From NCBI RefSeq assembly GCF_021869535.1, contig NW_026262679.1:81217143-81281142 (forward strand): a stretch of DNA of 64,000 bases, in the 5' to 3' direction. Shown one piece after another: positions 22,981-35,955 of the stretch. The stretch's first letter is position 1. Every line of letters begins with the position of its first letter. The translations under genes and the position numbers were made by a program. A model generated the notes under the pieces. That model saw only the letters and a list, made by a program, of their open reading frames with translations, was not told the DNA's origin and did no database searches. The DNA comes from Mytilus californianus. Lineage: Eukaryota > Mollusca > Bivalvia > Mytilida > Mytilidae.

Positions 22981-25900
22981 AATATGAGGAAGGCACTGCC
23001 TTGAATGCCAGCTTACGAAGACTATGTTCTACATATTGATTGATTGTTGGTTTGCTTAACGTCCAGTGGCAAATAGTTCATGCATGTTCAGGACGAATGT
23101 CCTACATATAGTTTTTGTCTAAAATAAAATAATAAGTTCAGATGGAAAATGTTAAGGGAACGATCATTGAACTTCAAAAGGCAGGATGGAGTATGTTTTT
23201 TTTCTTCAAAAATATTCTGATTCACAAATTGATGAAACAAAATATTCTAATCAAGCAGAGGACAAAAAAATATTCTGAATCCAGATTATCCCCATACCTT
23301 CTAGTGTTAATTTTTGACCAAATAATTTTGATTGATAGCGTTGAAGCCCTTTGCGTGAAAAAAAATCTAACTCAAACAAAAAACCATACCCCCCCCCGCC
23401 CTTTTTGAAGCTAAATGGTTGCACCCAAATTGTCCATATTGTTTTCTGCTGAAAATAAATTTATTGGTGATTTATCTAAAAGACAATGCTTACATTCATT
23501 ATCTTGTGCCATTTTCAAATCCATTTTTCTTTTTTCGCAAATTTTACAAAATTTAAAACAATAAGACATTTGTTTAATTTCAAAACTATGAATACTGTTA
23601 TACAATCCATAACTTTATCAAATTAATTTTTTGTTGATTTTCATGAAAAGGTTGAGGATTTGGAATATCTTTTTCATCAATATCTAAAATAACAATAACT
23701 TTAGTTTAAGTATATGGATCTCTATGACAATGTATGAAATTGTACCAGAAGGTTCAACTTCAATACACAAAAGGAAGGTTAGAATTGATTATCATGATTA
23801 TGGGGGTTATCATATGGTACCAACAGTTTAGGAGTCAGTGGTCAAAAACAACATTTTTGGGTTGTTTTTTCCATAATTTTGGGTTTTTTTCTCCAAAAAT
23901 TTACCATTTTTACATTGATTATTTCTGATTTATATATAAATGCAACAAATACTGATATGGCAGGAGATATACACGAAACAGGGTGTGTAAATTATTTTAT
24001 TGGTAATTTGTGCATTTTTCCTTTGATGTGTACTTCTTGATAATGTTGACGTCATTATCAGTGAACTGGTCATGATAAAGAAAAGTATATTGGGTCAGTT
24101 CGCAATTGACATGTGCGAGTGCACCACAAAAGCATCTTCTTTCCCTTTAATTCACAAAATTGCACATGATTTTTTTCGCAGAAAGGCACAAGTTATTTCA
24201 TGAATGAAACACTTGTTATTGTTTGAAACTTACAGTAATAAAAAGTTAGTTTAGCCTTTTTGAACGATTCACTGATTGTGTGAAAATTTGAACAGAAAAT
24301 GTACGATAAACCTGATAAAATTGCGTTATCTGCAGAATTATTGATAGCTTTCCTTACTATTCACAAGGACATATAACTAACATATCGTCCATGCTATTCC
24401 GATCTGAGTTTTTATTCATACATAGTCTGGCATGGCTGGTGCTGTTCCAAGTTGTCTTCTTTCTCAGTATGTTTCTTGAGATTCAGAAGTATTTGTTTGA
24501 CCTGGTCAGTCACTATAGAGTGTTACAATTCATATTTAGACGCAACACATAAATAGTGACCAAAAAGGTACCCCTTTTACATGTATGACATGAGAGAATC
24601 TAGAAAAAAAATTAAATGTACACATTATTTTTCAACATTTTTGTTGGACTATCATATAAAATTAAGGAAATATGTAGTTGGAGAATGCTGCTGAATAGAA
24701 ATGTTCGGGCTCACCTGATACCTGTTTTCAAATTAGTCCATATTAAAGTTTGAAGGGTCCAAAATTAAAATATGTTTGATTTCAACTGACATAAAATTTT
24801 TGGTGTCTTTTATATGCTTAATCTACATCTGCGGTTGTATTAGGCTGTGCTTGGCGAAGCATTTTATTGCTTTTTTGTTTGTACTTTATTTTATTTTGGT
24901 CATGAAAATTAACTTGTAGTTGTGAAGTTGCTTACATTTTTAAAAGATGATAATTAGATAACTTCGCATGGTGACAACACTGACGTTTTCATAGATTTAC
25001 TTTTCCCCGGGAATGCTTCATCTGTTGATATATTCTCATTGTGAACGATTTGTGTATATTTAAATATATTAACCGATGTTGAAAGACATGTATAATGTCA
25101 AATCATAACAATACAAATTGTTTAGTCTCAAAGAAAACTTGTAAGATTTCAGCAGTTATTTTTGTTGAATAGGTGCAAATAGGGTACTGTGACGTTAAAG
25201 CCATAAGTGTTTATTGCTTTAATAGGTCGAAATGTGCACCTGATAAAAGTATTCAGCAGAGGGAAAATGTTTTGATCAGGTTTAAACTGACGCATAAAAT
25301 ATACAGGTGACTGCGGGAGGCAATTATTTATATTGCATCCAAATAATGTGTCGGCAGCTTGAATTTCAAAGGATGTAGCCCACATACTTCCAAGTAACAT
25401 GCTCTTTACCTATCAAAAGTCATGGTATTATCATGGATTATCAATCATAACTCCATCTTCCCATAAAATCCTATTTTGGACAATATGGGTGCATACAACA
25501 TATATGTACCTATAAATGTATCACTCAGACTCAAGTCATTTTACAGTTGTTTTATGATTAAACTTAGAGAGTGAAAAAAAACAGTCTCCATCTCCTGGGA
25601 CTGTTAAAGGTAGATTATGTGTCATAATTAATGACAAGATTTGTTGAGAGTTTGTCAAAGGAAGTACAGTCTACAGATAGTGAATATGAATATTTTTTGT
25701 TTGTTTAAAACTTTTGTTAAGGTTTGAATTTCACCTGCATTTGTCTGTGAGCTACAGAAATAACCGTGATCACATTCAACAGTGAGTACCAACTTCATTA
25801 TCACTGTAACTTGATATGGGAAATTCTGTAGAAGATGAATAATAGTAGTCATGGTCAACCAGAGGCAGAGCACCGGATTTTACTACCTCCGGCTACGTTT

Positions 25901-26589
25901 CTCCCGAAATTTATTGCTTGCCGAGGGTTTTTCTGTGTTCCCATGGCTGGACGGAACTTTTACACTACAAATGTTATCATAGATTATGATATTGTAACTT
26001 TTAAATGAAGTACCTGTGGTTATTTAGGAAATTTGTCACTGATAATGGAAAGATGAAGCAGACGATGAAACATGGCGTAAGATGTTGTTGTTCAAACTTC
26101 GGTTATTTCCGTGGTACAATAAAATTTAAATAAACTACACAAGTAACTAAAATTTCTAAATTCTTGTTTTTGTAAACAAATAAAAATTAATGTCGTATTT
26201 AACATCGAATTTATTCCGTTTTGTCCCGTTTTTTTCAAGATCGCGATTAAACGAGAATCTGGCAGCCATTAAAAATATATGAGCCTAATGTCCTGACAAT
26301 GTCCTGACGGATATTCCAATGCTAATTTCGTTTTCATTATTAGAAGAATTGACTATTTATTTGGAGCCAAGCAAGAATACAATATTTATTTAATAAATAT
26401 AAGGAAAAAAAAGAAATAACATATTTTTAAGAGTTAGAATACTTGACTCGAGCAACTTCGAATTTTTTTTTTTAAATCGTACGAGATTTAACGAGAGTGA
26501 CGAAACTTTTTAGATTGATCATGTAGAGAGAGTTATCGTTCTTTATTCCAATTCGATGCTTCTACCATAAGTGCCAGCTAAAGCTGGCA
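22981..26589 (+). mobile_element. Family U unit 3 (3.6 kb)
   Basis: Head to tail with unit 2, with its hairpin at 26572-26589. It retains the OTU region but lacks about 570 bases relative to unit 2 (unit 2 20087-20655, junction near 23690), removing the DPLADHIYMRCRKLG piece. Its deletion is different from the one in unit 2. Confidence 0.7.
23411..26269 (-). pseudogene. Decayed Helitron-type OTU gene, unit 3 copy
   Basis: It retains the MAARFSFNRDLE start (26269), the GYSCSSQTNAGE-type block, the OTU N-terminal motif (frameshifted by an extra T in the CFF run), an OTU C-terminal frame at 25149-25400 (MWATSFEIQAADTLFGCN) and the FSAENNMD block. The internal polar piece is lost by deletion. 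Confidence 0.55.
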
Positions 26590-29500
26590 TATTAAATAAA
26601 TATTGTATTCTTGCTTGGCTCCAAGTATAAAGTCAATTCTTCAAATAATGAAAACGAAATTAGCATTGGAATATCCGTCAGGACATTGTCAGGACATTAG
26701 TTTAACCCTTATATTTTTAATGGCTGCCAGATTCTCGTTTAATCGCGATCTTGAAAAAACGGGACAAAACGGAATAAATTCAATTTAAATACGACATGAA
26801 TTTTTATTTGTTCACAAAAACAAGAATTTAGAAATTTAAGTAACTTGTGTAGTTTATTTAAATTCTAGTGTACCACGGAATTAACCGAAGTTTGGACAAC
26901 AACATCTTACGCCATGAATGTTTCATCGTCTGCTTCATCTCATCCCATTATCAGTGACAAATTTCCAAAATAACCACAGGTACTTCATTTAAAAGTCACA
27001 ATATCATAATTTATGATAACATTTGTAGTTTAAAAGTTCCGTCCAGCCATGGGAACACAGAAAAACCCTCTGCAAGCAATAAATTTCGGGAGGTAGTAAA
27101 ATCCGGTGCTCTGGCACTGCCTCTTGACAGTCTGGTTGACCATGACTACTATTATTCATCTGCTACAGAATTTCCCATATCAATTTACAGTGATAATGAA
27201 GTTGGTTATACAGTTACTGTTGAATGTGATCACGGTTATTCCTGTAGCTCACAGACAAATGCAGGTGAAATTCAAAACTTAACAAAAGTTTTCAACAACA
27301 AAAATATTCTGTACTTCCTTTGACAAACTCTCAACAAATCTTGTCATTAATTATGACACATATCTACCTTAAACAGTCCAAGGAGATGGAGACTGTTTTT
27401 TTTTTTCACTCTCTAAGTTTAATCATAAAACAGCTGTAAAAGAAGACTTGAGTCTGAGTGATACATTTATATAGTGTTTGCACCCATATTGTCAAAAATA
27501 GGATTTTATGGGAAGATGGAGTTATGATAACCCATGATAATACCTTGACTTTTGATAGGTATAGGGAAGTATGTGGGCTACATCCTTTGAAATTCAAGCT
27601 GCCAACACATTATTTGGATGCAATATAAATAATTGCCTCCCGCAGTCGGCTGCATATTTTATGCGTCAGTTTAAACCTGATCAAAACATATTCCCTCTAC
27701 TGAATACTTTTATCAGGTGCACATTTCAACTTATTAAAGCAATAAACACTTATGGCTATAACGTCACAGTTCCCAAATTGCACCGAGTACCCAATTTGCA
27801 CCTATTCAACAAAAATAACTGCGGAAATCTTACAAGTTTTCTTTGAGACTAAACAATTTGTATTGCTATGATTTGACATTATACATGTCTTTCAACATTG
27901 GTTAATATATTTAAATATACACAAATCGTTCACAATGAGAATATATCAACAGATGAAGCATTCCCGGGAAAAAGTAAATCTACGAAAACGTCAGTGTTGT
28001 CACCATGTGAAGTTATCTAATTATCATCTTTTAAAAATATAAGCAACTTCACAACTACAAGTTAATTTTCATGACCAAAATAAAATAAAGTACAAACAAA
28101 AAAGCAATAAAATGCTTCGCCAAGCACAGCCTGATACAACCGCAGATGTAGATTTAGCATATAAAAAACACCAAAAATTTTTAATATGTCAGTTGAAATC
28201 AAACATATTTTAATTTTGGACCCTTCAAACTTTAATATGGACTAATTTGAAAACAGGTATCAGGTGAGCCCGAACAATTCTATTCAGCAGCAGTCTCCAA
28301 CTACATATCTCCTTAATTTTATATGATAGTCCCACAAAAATGTTGAAAAATTATGTGTACATTTGATTTTTTTTTCTAGATTCTCTCATGTCATACATGT
28401 GAAAGCGGTACCTTTTTGGTCACTATTTATGTGTTGTGTCTAAATATGAATTGTAACACTTTATAGTGACTGACCAGGTCAAACAAATACTTCTCAAGAA
28501 ACATGCAGAGAAAGAAGACAACTTGGAACAGCACCAGCCATGCCAGACTATGTATGAATAAAAACTCAGATAGGAATAGCATGGACGATATGTTAGTTAT
28601 ATGTCCTTGTGAATAGTAAGGAAAGCTATCAATAATTCTGCAGATATAACACAATTTTATCAGGTTTATCGTACATGTCATTTCCTGTTCAAATTTTCAC
28701 ACAATCAGTGAATCGTTCAAAAAGGCTAAACTAACTTTTTATTACTGAAAGTTTCTAACAATCATGATCATGACAATGACAAGTGTTTCATTCATGAAAT
28801 AACTCGTGCATTTCTGCGAAAAAAATCATGTGCAATTTTGTGAATTAAAGGGAAAGAAGATCCTTTTGCGGTGCACTCGCGCATGTCAATTGCGAACTGA
28901 CCCAATATATTTTCTTTATCATGACCAGTTCACTGATACTGACGTCGACATTATCAAGCAGTACACATAAAAACAAAATGCCCAAATTACCGATAAAATA
29001 ATTTACACACCCTGTTTCGTGTGTATCTCCTGCCATATCAGTATTTGTTGCATTTATATAAAAATGAGAAATAATCAATGTAAAAATGGTAAATGTTTTG
29101 GAGAAAAAACCCAAAAATTATGGAAAAAACAACCCAAAAATGTTGTTTTTGACCACTGACTCCTAAACTGTTGGTACCATATGATAACCCCCAAAATCAA
29201 TTCAAACCTTCCTTTTGTGTATTGAAGTTGAACCTTCTGGTACAATTTCATACATTGTCATAGATATCCATTTACTTAAACTAAAGTGATTGTCTGGAAA
29301 CCAAATGTGTCTTCGGACAACAGCGACATGATTGCATTACTCATAGCAAATTTTTGACATATTCCCCATTTCCATTCGGAATTTTATTTTGCTGTCGTAT
29401 AAAAACTTGAAAAGTAAGCTAATAAAACAAAATGCAAAAATGACATAAAACTGACTCTGAATTAGTACATGAAATTAATGTAGAAACCCACAAACAGAAG

Positions 29501-30522
29501 ATGATCAGGAATACATTTATACTGCTGAGCAGTGATTTCCCCTCAAATTTTAAAAAGCATCCTAGAAAATAGCAAAATCTTTAGATTATCAACTTAACAA
29601 TCCTATTTATGGTTCCTCATGCTTAGATCAAAATGAAAAACCTGATCAAAACATTATTCTAAACAGGCTCACTGTAAATTCAAACTCTTCTTTTAACAAT
29701 CAGAATGATCCTCTTGCTGATCACATATATATGAGATGCAGGAAACTGGGAATACAATATGAACATCCAGCTAATTAAGAAAGTAAAAATAGTTCAACAA
29801 ACAGGAAGCGTTGTTTGCAATACTAAATAAAAAAAACAGCTACAACTTTCAGATATTAATGAAAAATATATTCCAAATCCTCCACCTTTTCATGAAAATC
29901 AACAAAAAATTAATTTAATAAAGTTATGGATTGTATAACAGTATTCACGGTTTTGAAATTAAACAAATGTCTTATTGTTTTAAATTTTGTAAAATTTGCA
30001 AAGAAAGAAAAATGGATTTGAAAATGGAACAAGATAATGCATTGTCATTTAGATAAATCAACAATAAATTTATTTTCAGCAGAAAACAATATGGACAATA
30101 AGGGTGCAACTATTTAGCTTCAAAAGGGCGCGTGGGGGTATAAATTTTTGTTTGAGTTTCACGCAAAGGGCTACAACGCTATCAATCAAAATTATTTGGT
30201 CAAAAACTAACACTAGAAGGTTTAGGAATAATCTGGATTCAGAATATTTTTTTGTCCTCGATCTGCTTGATTAATATTTTTTTTCATCAATTTGGGAATC
30301 AGAATATTTTTGAAGAAAAAAAACATACTCCATCCTGCCTTTGGAAGTTCAATGATCATTCCCTTAACATTTTCCATCTGAACTTATTATTTTATTTTAG
30401 ACAAAAACTACTTGTAGGACATTCGTCCTGAACATGCATGAAATATTTGCCACTGGACGTTAAGCAAACCAACAATCAATCAATATTTAGGACATAGTCT
30501 TGGTAAGCTGGCATTCAAGGTA
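26590..30522 (-). mobile_element. Family U unit 4, inverted (3.9 kb)
   Basis: This is the reverse complement of the U unit starting inside the arm, so it lacks the ~180-base hairpin arm and shares unit 3's hairpin at its left side. It ends in the inverted unit start (GGTAAGCTGGCATTCAAGG) and is joined at 30534 to a family R copy. Units 3 and 4 form a large inverted repeat around 26590. Confidence 0.7.
26720..30117 (+). pseudogene. Decayed Helitron-type OTU gene, unit 4 copy (plus strand)
   Basis: The series now reads on the plus strand. It starts MAARFSFNRDLEKTGQN (26720), has the Ser/Tyr-rich block at about 27110-27320 and an OTU DGDCF signature near 27390. The OTU C-terminal frame is at 27571-27846 (MWATSFEIQAANTLFGCN). 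The VTDQVKQILLKKHAEKED piece is near 28468, the DPLADHIYMRCRKLGI piece near 29710, and the CKICKERKMDL/FSAENNMD end is at 29990-30117. It is the most complete series apart from unit 1. Stops and frameshifts make it non-functional. Confidence 0.6.
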
Positions 30523-30533
30523 TGATCAATATT

Positions 30534-31028
30534 ATGAGGCAGGCATTACCTGTGAAAGGGGACGAAGTCTATATAAATTTTTTTTTTTAATTCAAACATA
30601 TTTTAAGTTCTAAATCTGTTAAAAAAGAAACGGAAATACCGTAACGTTTCCGATTTTGGTTCTGTTGTTAGGGATTTTATATGTGACGTTATTTTAATTA
30701 TGACGTCATGTTCAATGTAAACAAAGAAACGCTATCATCAGGTAACGTTTTTTCATATCAAAGAATAATTAGAAATGAAATTGTTATTGTGTTCCTTCCT
30801 ATATTTTACTGGACTGATAAATATATATTTCACTCAAAGTCTCATGGCAAACGAGACCTGAAGAAGGAAGTAGATTTCTGCGCAAATGCGGGAATTAAAA
30901 AAAGTTACAAAAAAAAAGTTAACGATTTTGAGTTCATTAGTACAATGAAAATTTCGGGAAATTTTCCCGATTTTTTTTTTTTTTTTTTTTTATTGATTTT
31001 TCTACTGTAATAAGGGGATGAAGTCCCC
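30534..31028 (+). repeat. Family R copy d
   Basis: It starts ATGAGGCAGGCATTACCT and has TGACGTCA at 30701-30708. It ends in the variant hairpin GGGGATGAAGTCCCC (31014-31028), which is shared tail-to-tail with copy e. Confidence 0.75.
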
Positions 31029-32917
31029 TATTACGGTAGAAAAATCAATAAAAAAAAAAAATCGGGAAAATTTCCCGAAATTTTCATTGTACTAATGAAC
31101 TCAAAATCGTTAACTTTTTTATTTTCAGACTTTTTTATTTTCCCGCATTTGCGCAGAAATCTACTTCCTTTTTCCGGTCTCGTTTGCACGAGTCTTTGAG
31201 TAAAATATATATTTATCAGTCTAGTAAAATATAGGAAGGAACGCAATACCAATTCCATTTTTAATAATTCCTTGAATGGCTTGATATGAAAAAACGTTAC
31301 CTGATAGCGTTTCTTTGTTTACATTGAATATGACGTCATAATATAAATAACGTCACAACTAAAATTCCGAACAACAGAACCGAAATCGGAAACGTAAGGG
31401 TATTTCCGTTCTTTTTGAACAGATTTTGAAGTTTAAACATATGTTTCAGTGGCGGATCCAGAGGGGGGCGTAGAGGGCGTACGCCCCCCCTTTGCTTGCA
31501 CTTTTTTTTTTTTGTAAAATGATTAATCAGACTAGACTTCTCGAACTTTGCCATTTCCCGTGTATTTAATTTTTATGCGACAATTCTTTACTTATAAAGA
31601 TATTTTTCGCTCGTATTTACTGTAATATATTATTGATTATGTCAAAGTCATGTGATTCGCTACGGTGGAGTTGACCAGTACGTCGGAAAAAACGTCATTC
31701 AGTCATTTTGAAATTCAAATTAGTTTTACAGTAACACGTTGCTTAGGCTGATGATGACAAGCATGACGCCTTCAAAGCGACAAAGTATTGAGCAAGAACG
31801 TATTGACTTCTATTTCACAATTCCACCCAACAGAAAGTAATACTCTATAACACTCTCATGAAAAAAAAAGTTCCACAGCAATATTATTTACCTACGAAAA
31901 CATGATTAACCCAACACGCCCCAACCCATTAATAACATTGCTGAATAGTGATCCCCAGTCAGTAAGCTCTAGATATAGATTTAAAGTCTAAGGTACGGAC
32001 CATTTGATTTGAGGGGGTAGTCTGAGATATTTTAGAGAAAAAATTCTGACCCTGATTTTTGCCTTAAACAAAAATTCTGGCCGTATCTGGATTGAAAACA
32101 ATAATCTTGTCCACTTTTTTGCTATTAGAAAAAAATATTTTCAACAAAATTATTAAGCATTAAATGAACATGATGAATAAAAAACGGGCGTAATTTTTTT
32201 TTTTTTTGGGGGGGGGGGGGGGGGGTTTCATGTGAATCCCATATCTGACCGGAATGTCTGTTTCGCCGAACTAATATACTGAATACTTTTTTCAAGGCCC
32301 GACTGCAACCTGCCTGCTGGGTGTGGCCTATATGTCTCCATGTGTCGACCGTCATTCACAACTTCATTGTCATTTCCGACTCATTCGTAGCCTTTGGTTG
32401 ATTTGGAACCCCTCACTTCCCTTGTTGGTTGAAACATTTCAACCAAACATTTGGATAAAAATTGCTTGTTTCTCTTCCTTCGTGTCGGTCGTATTGTAAA
32501 TTTCATTGAATAGCCGTATATCTTGTTTACAACAAGAAATCTGTGAGGTTATGCTAACTAACCATACAACAAACGAGAATTTTCCATGTCCATTTTTTAC
32601 TGACAAATCCCACATCAAAAAATATTAATTAGTACATAGCTTTGGATCTATCCAATCATTTTATAATAGACAATTAATGGAGAGAATACGACACCAAAAA
32701 TGTCCAACCCCTACACTTTAACTATAAAATGCATTTTACACTTATTTTATGTTTTTTAGCCAAAAAAAGGTCCAAAATTTTTTTCGCCTCGCTCCGCTCG
32801 GCGAACTTTAATACTACGCCCCCCCTTTCCAAAATCCTGGATCCGCCCCTGTGTTTGAATTAAAAAAAAATAATTCATACAGACTTCGTCCCCTTTCACA
32901 GGTAACGCCTGCCTCAT
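31014..32917 (-). repeat. Family R copy e, inverted, interrupted by a hAT-like element
   Basis: Reverse-oriented copy nearly identical to copies a and f, with TGACGTCA at 31331-31338. It is split at 31447-32851 by a TIR element. Its start meets copy f head to head, with a GGGGACTTCGTCCCC hairpin (32922-32936) between them. Confidence 0.75.
31447..32851. mobile_element. hAT-like element, 1.4 kb, TSD TGTTT
   Basis: The ends CAGTGGCGGATCCAG and (inverted) CAGGGGCGGATCCAG form a 15-bp TIR with one mismatch, flanked by TGTTT (31442-31446 and 32852-32856). The interrupted family R sequence supplies the target. G/C runs lie just inside the ends. There is no transposase. A stretch near 31993 (GACCATTTGATTTGAGGGGG) resembles the Harbinger-like MITEs at 37185 and 44345. 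Confidence 0.8.
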
Positions 32918-33089
32918 ATTAGGGGACTTCGTCCCCTTAATATGAGGCAGGCGTTACCTGTGAAAGGGGACGAAGTCTGTATGAATTATTTTTTTTTAAT
33001 TCAAACATATGTTTTAACTTCAAGATCTGTTCAAAAAGAACGGAAATACCCTTACGTTTCCGATCTCGGTTCTGTTGTTCGGAATTTTA

Positions 33090-35955
33090 AGGCGTATTTG
33101 TTAGTGCAAAACCAGTTTTAGTTTGATAAACTTTCCATTTGTTAATGAGAACCGGTTTTAAACTGGTTTCGAACTGAAACTGGTTTGCCGTTTGTTATTC
33201 TCAAACCGAAACTGGTTCAAGAAACTATTCAAACTACGTTTGTGGTTTCGGGTTAGGATTTAAATGGAGGCAATGTTGATGCAGTGTACTAGTCGCGAAA
33301 AAAATTATGCAGATTCTATGGTTAAATTGATTTTTGTTAATGGATTTTCAATACTTATATGTATATTAACCTTTTTGTGTTTGGTGTTTTTTTAGCTACA
33401 CATCGTTTTATATAGATAATTAATGTTCATTATAAACACTATTCATTTGTTTCTGTTATTGATATTTTTTCTAGTCTGACAGTTGTCTTTTAGTATGAAT
33501 TGGCAATTAAAAAAAAACGTTTCAAATTGTTAATTTTTATTTGTTGTGAATTGGAAAATACTGAGATGACGAATAAATATTTATGAGATAACAATCCGAT
33601 AAAACAAAACAAAAATATGTAAACCTTTCTATACATGCTATAATTCAAAACTGGGAAGTAAATGGAAATAGGCTAGCCTATGAAAACAAGAGCAAATGAA
33701 ATAGTTAGAATTGTTAAAATTTGTGATTAGGTCTACATTTCTAGGTCCGTGATATTTGGTCTATATGTTGTTGCATTAAATTAAACATAACTCATTGTCA
33801 TGTTAAATTTAAAAAATGGCTCCATTCTCCAATTGGTCTATGAACACTGAAACATTTGAAAGGTAACATGTAAGAGTTTATGATTAGGTATGTTGATGGG
33901 AAACCACCATTGATAATTCATTGATATTGGTATGCAGTTTGCACATCTCATTTTAACAGAGATTTTTATAATTTGACTTGGTGCGTCTGTCAGTATCTGA
34001 CCACTAATGAATTCAGAGACTGGTTAAGTTTAATTTTATGTCTTAATTTTAAGTAAAAAATCATATCTTCGACTCTGCAGTGTCAGACGGACTATGTACA
34101 TCACAAAAATTATTTCTTTCTTCAATCTCCCTAACCCCCTCTTCAATGTACTCATTCATGTACATTTTGTAAGAGGCATAACTCGTGTAGCAAGCAACAG
34201 CTCAAAGCTACTTTTAATAGGTACCAACCTTCATCCTAATCTGAAACAATAGTTTAACATCACAACATAGAAAGACACACTATATCTTTTTAATTGAAAT
34301 GACTGAACTCAATCAAAAGACATATTAACACTAGTGAACATACACTGAACGAATAAATTTGATCTATGATACAATGTACATACAAAAATCAAAAGCACAT
34401 GTAGTATAACGAAATCAGAGATCTATATTTTAATTAGATTGTACGCGGAATCACCAAGTAAATGTGTATTACATGGGAACACCTCGTTGCGTTGTTGAAT
34501 ACTGGAGAGAAATGAACGGAGTCCATCCACAAAATACATAAAAAATTATACAAGAAATGCCTATTGCAATCTCGTATACTCTGTAGATTTACTGAATGGA
34601 AAGATTTGCGATTAATGTAGTTCCCGTGGAACTCTCTAGGTGCGCTAATAGGAATGTGTGTCCCGTCAATTACACCTAAATCTTTAAACCGGACCGTAAC
34701 TACCGATGAGCCTCGTCTGAATTTCTGGCAAAAAAAATAATGATTTTAATAAAGAAAAAAAATATGGAGAAAGTTAGGCATGCAGAGGGTAGAACACATC
34801 TTTGCATTTTTACATCAAGTAATGCATACTTCGAATAGTAATTTATGTTGACGTGCAGCTTCTGTACTTTTATTTCAACGTAAGGTATCAAACTCTCTGT
34901 ATCTGATTACCATTGCCAGTAAACCAACATTTGGTTCTGCAATTATTAAATATCGCGAAAATGAATTATTGATTATGGATATTTCCCACATAATAAGTGC
35001 GCAAAGTAAATAAAAATTTAAATGGTTTGAATTCTTCAACTTGCTAGGTCAATACTATTAAAGAAGCATTCACAGATCACACATGAATACCAAAGCATCC
35101 CACACTTTGTGTGTAGGTCTCTTTCAAATAAAAGGAAGATTTGAGGCATTTTCAAACCTGGCTGCTATTTGTTTGGTTTAACAATAAGTTGGATGTCTTT
35201 CAGCTATATAATAGAGAGCAGGTTTTGTGATCATTCCTTTCGAATGTTAATTGAACAGGAGAAGACCTTGACAAACTAACAATTTGATTGCTTGATACTT
35301 ATAATTTCCACAGAGTATTGTGGGAGTACTTCGGGCTGGCGAAAAAAAAAACGGTCGCACAATTACCCATGGTAAAGGTGACTAGAGAGCATATAATTTG
35401 TATCATTATTGATTCGGGTGTTATGCATTTATAAAATAATATTAGCAAAACAGATTAAATCATAGATACAATTCCAAGCGTAACTTTTTTTTAAAGTAGT
35501 CAGACGTTGGGCTCTTAGTGGCACAGAAAGGTCGAACTAGCATTCACAGACAGTGACTAGATTCCACTCTTTGTGCTTTATTTAAGTGTTATTGAAAAAT
35601 GTGTGTTATTTTTAAATGAAGCGTTGACCACACACACTTGTCCCGCATTTTCCACTACCAAACATATACCCTACTGTAAATTGTACATAATTGGTGGTAT
35701 AATTTCGAGGCAAGTATCTGTAAACTGGCTCTGATAGCCTATTACAGTTCTTGATACGGTAAATATGAAACAATAACAATAAATATGATACAAAAAACGA
35801 AGGCAACAAGATATATTTAGAACCATAATATTACAAGTTGTAAATAAACTTTACATTTGTTGAAAAATATCTAAACCTTAACCTGTATTAAAACCTAACC
35901 CAAAACCAAACCAAACCAGTTTTAAACCAAATGTTTTTCTGTAACAAATACGCCT
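33090..35955. mobile_element. PIF/Harbinger DNA transposon, 2.9 kb, TSD TTA
   Basis: It has a perfect 14-bp TIR, AGGCGTATTTGTTA, at both ends and TTA target duplications (33087-33089 and 35956-35958). The paralogous empty site in family R copy a reads GAATTTTAGTTGTGAC. Imperfect inverted repeats with AACCAGTTTTA words follow the TIRs. Together with the transposase remnant inside, TIR and TSD identify the superfamily. Confidence 0.85.
34440..34735 (-). pseudogene. HARBI1-like transposase remnant
   Basis: On the minus strand, GVIDGTHIPISAPREF followed by GNYINRKSFHSVNLQ (about 34680-34590) matches a conserved catalytic-core region of PIF/Harbinger DDE nucleases: the GVIDGTHI Asp motif, then YINRKxxHS. 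Flanking coding is broken by frameshifts and possible introns, and I do not see a complete DDE triad. It lies in the middle of the TTA-flanked element, which supports the assignment. Probably inactive. Confidence 0.75.

Noticed and set aside
28427-28681. 84-codon minus ORF in unit 4 that looks membrane-spanning
   Set aside because: It lies antisense to the VTDQVKQILLKKHAEKED remnant of the Helitron-type gene; its hydrophobicity is a complement effect.
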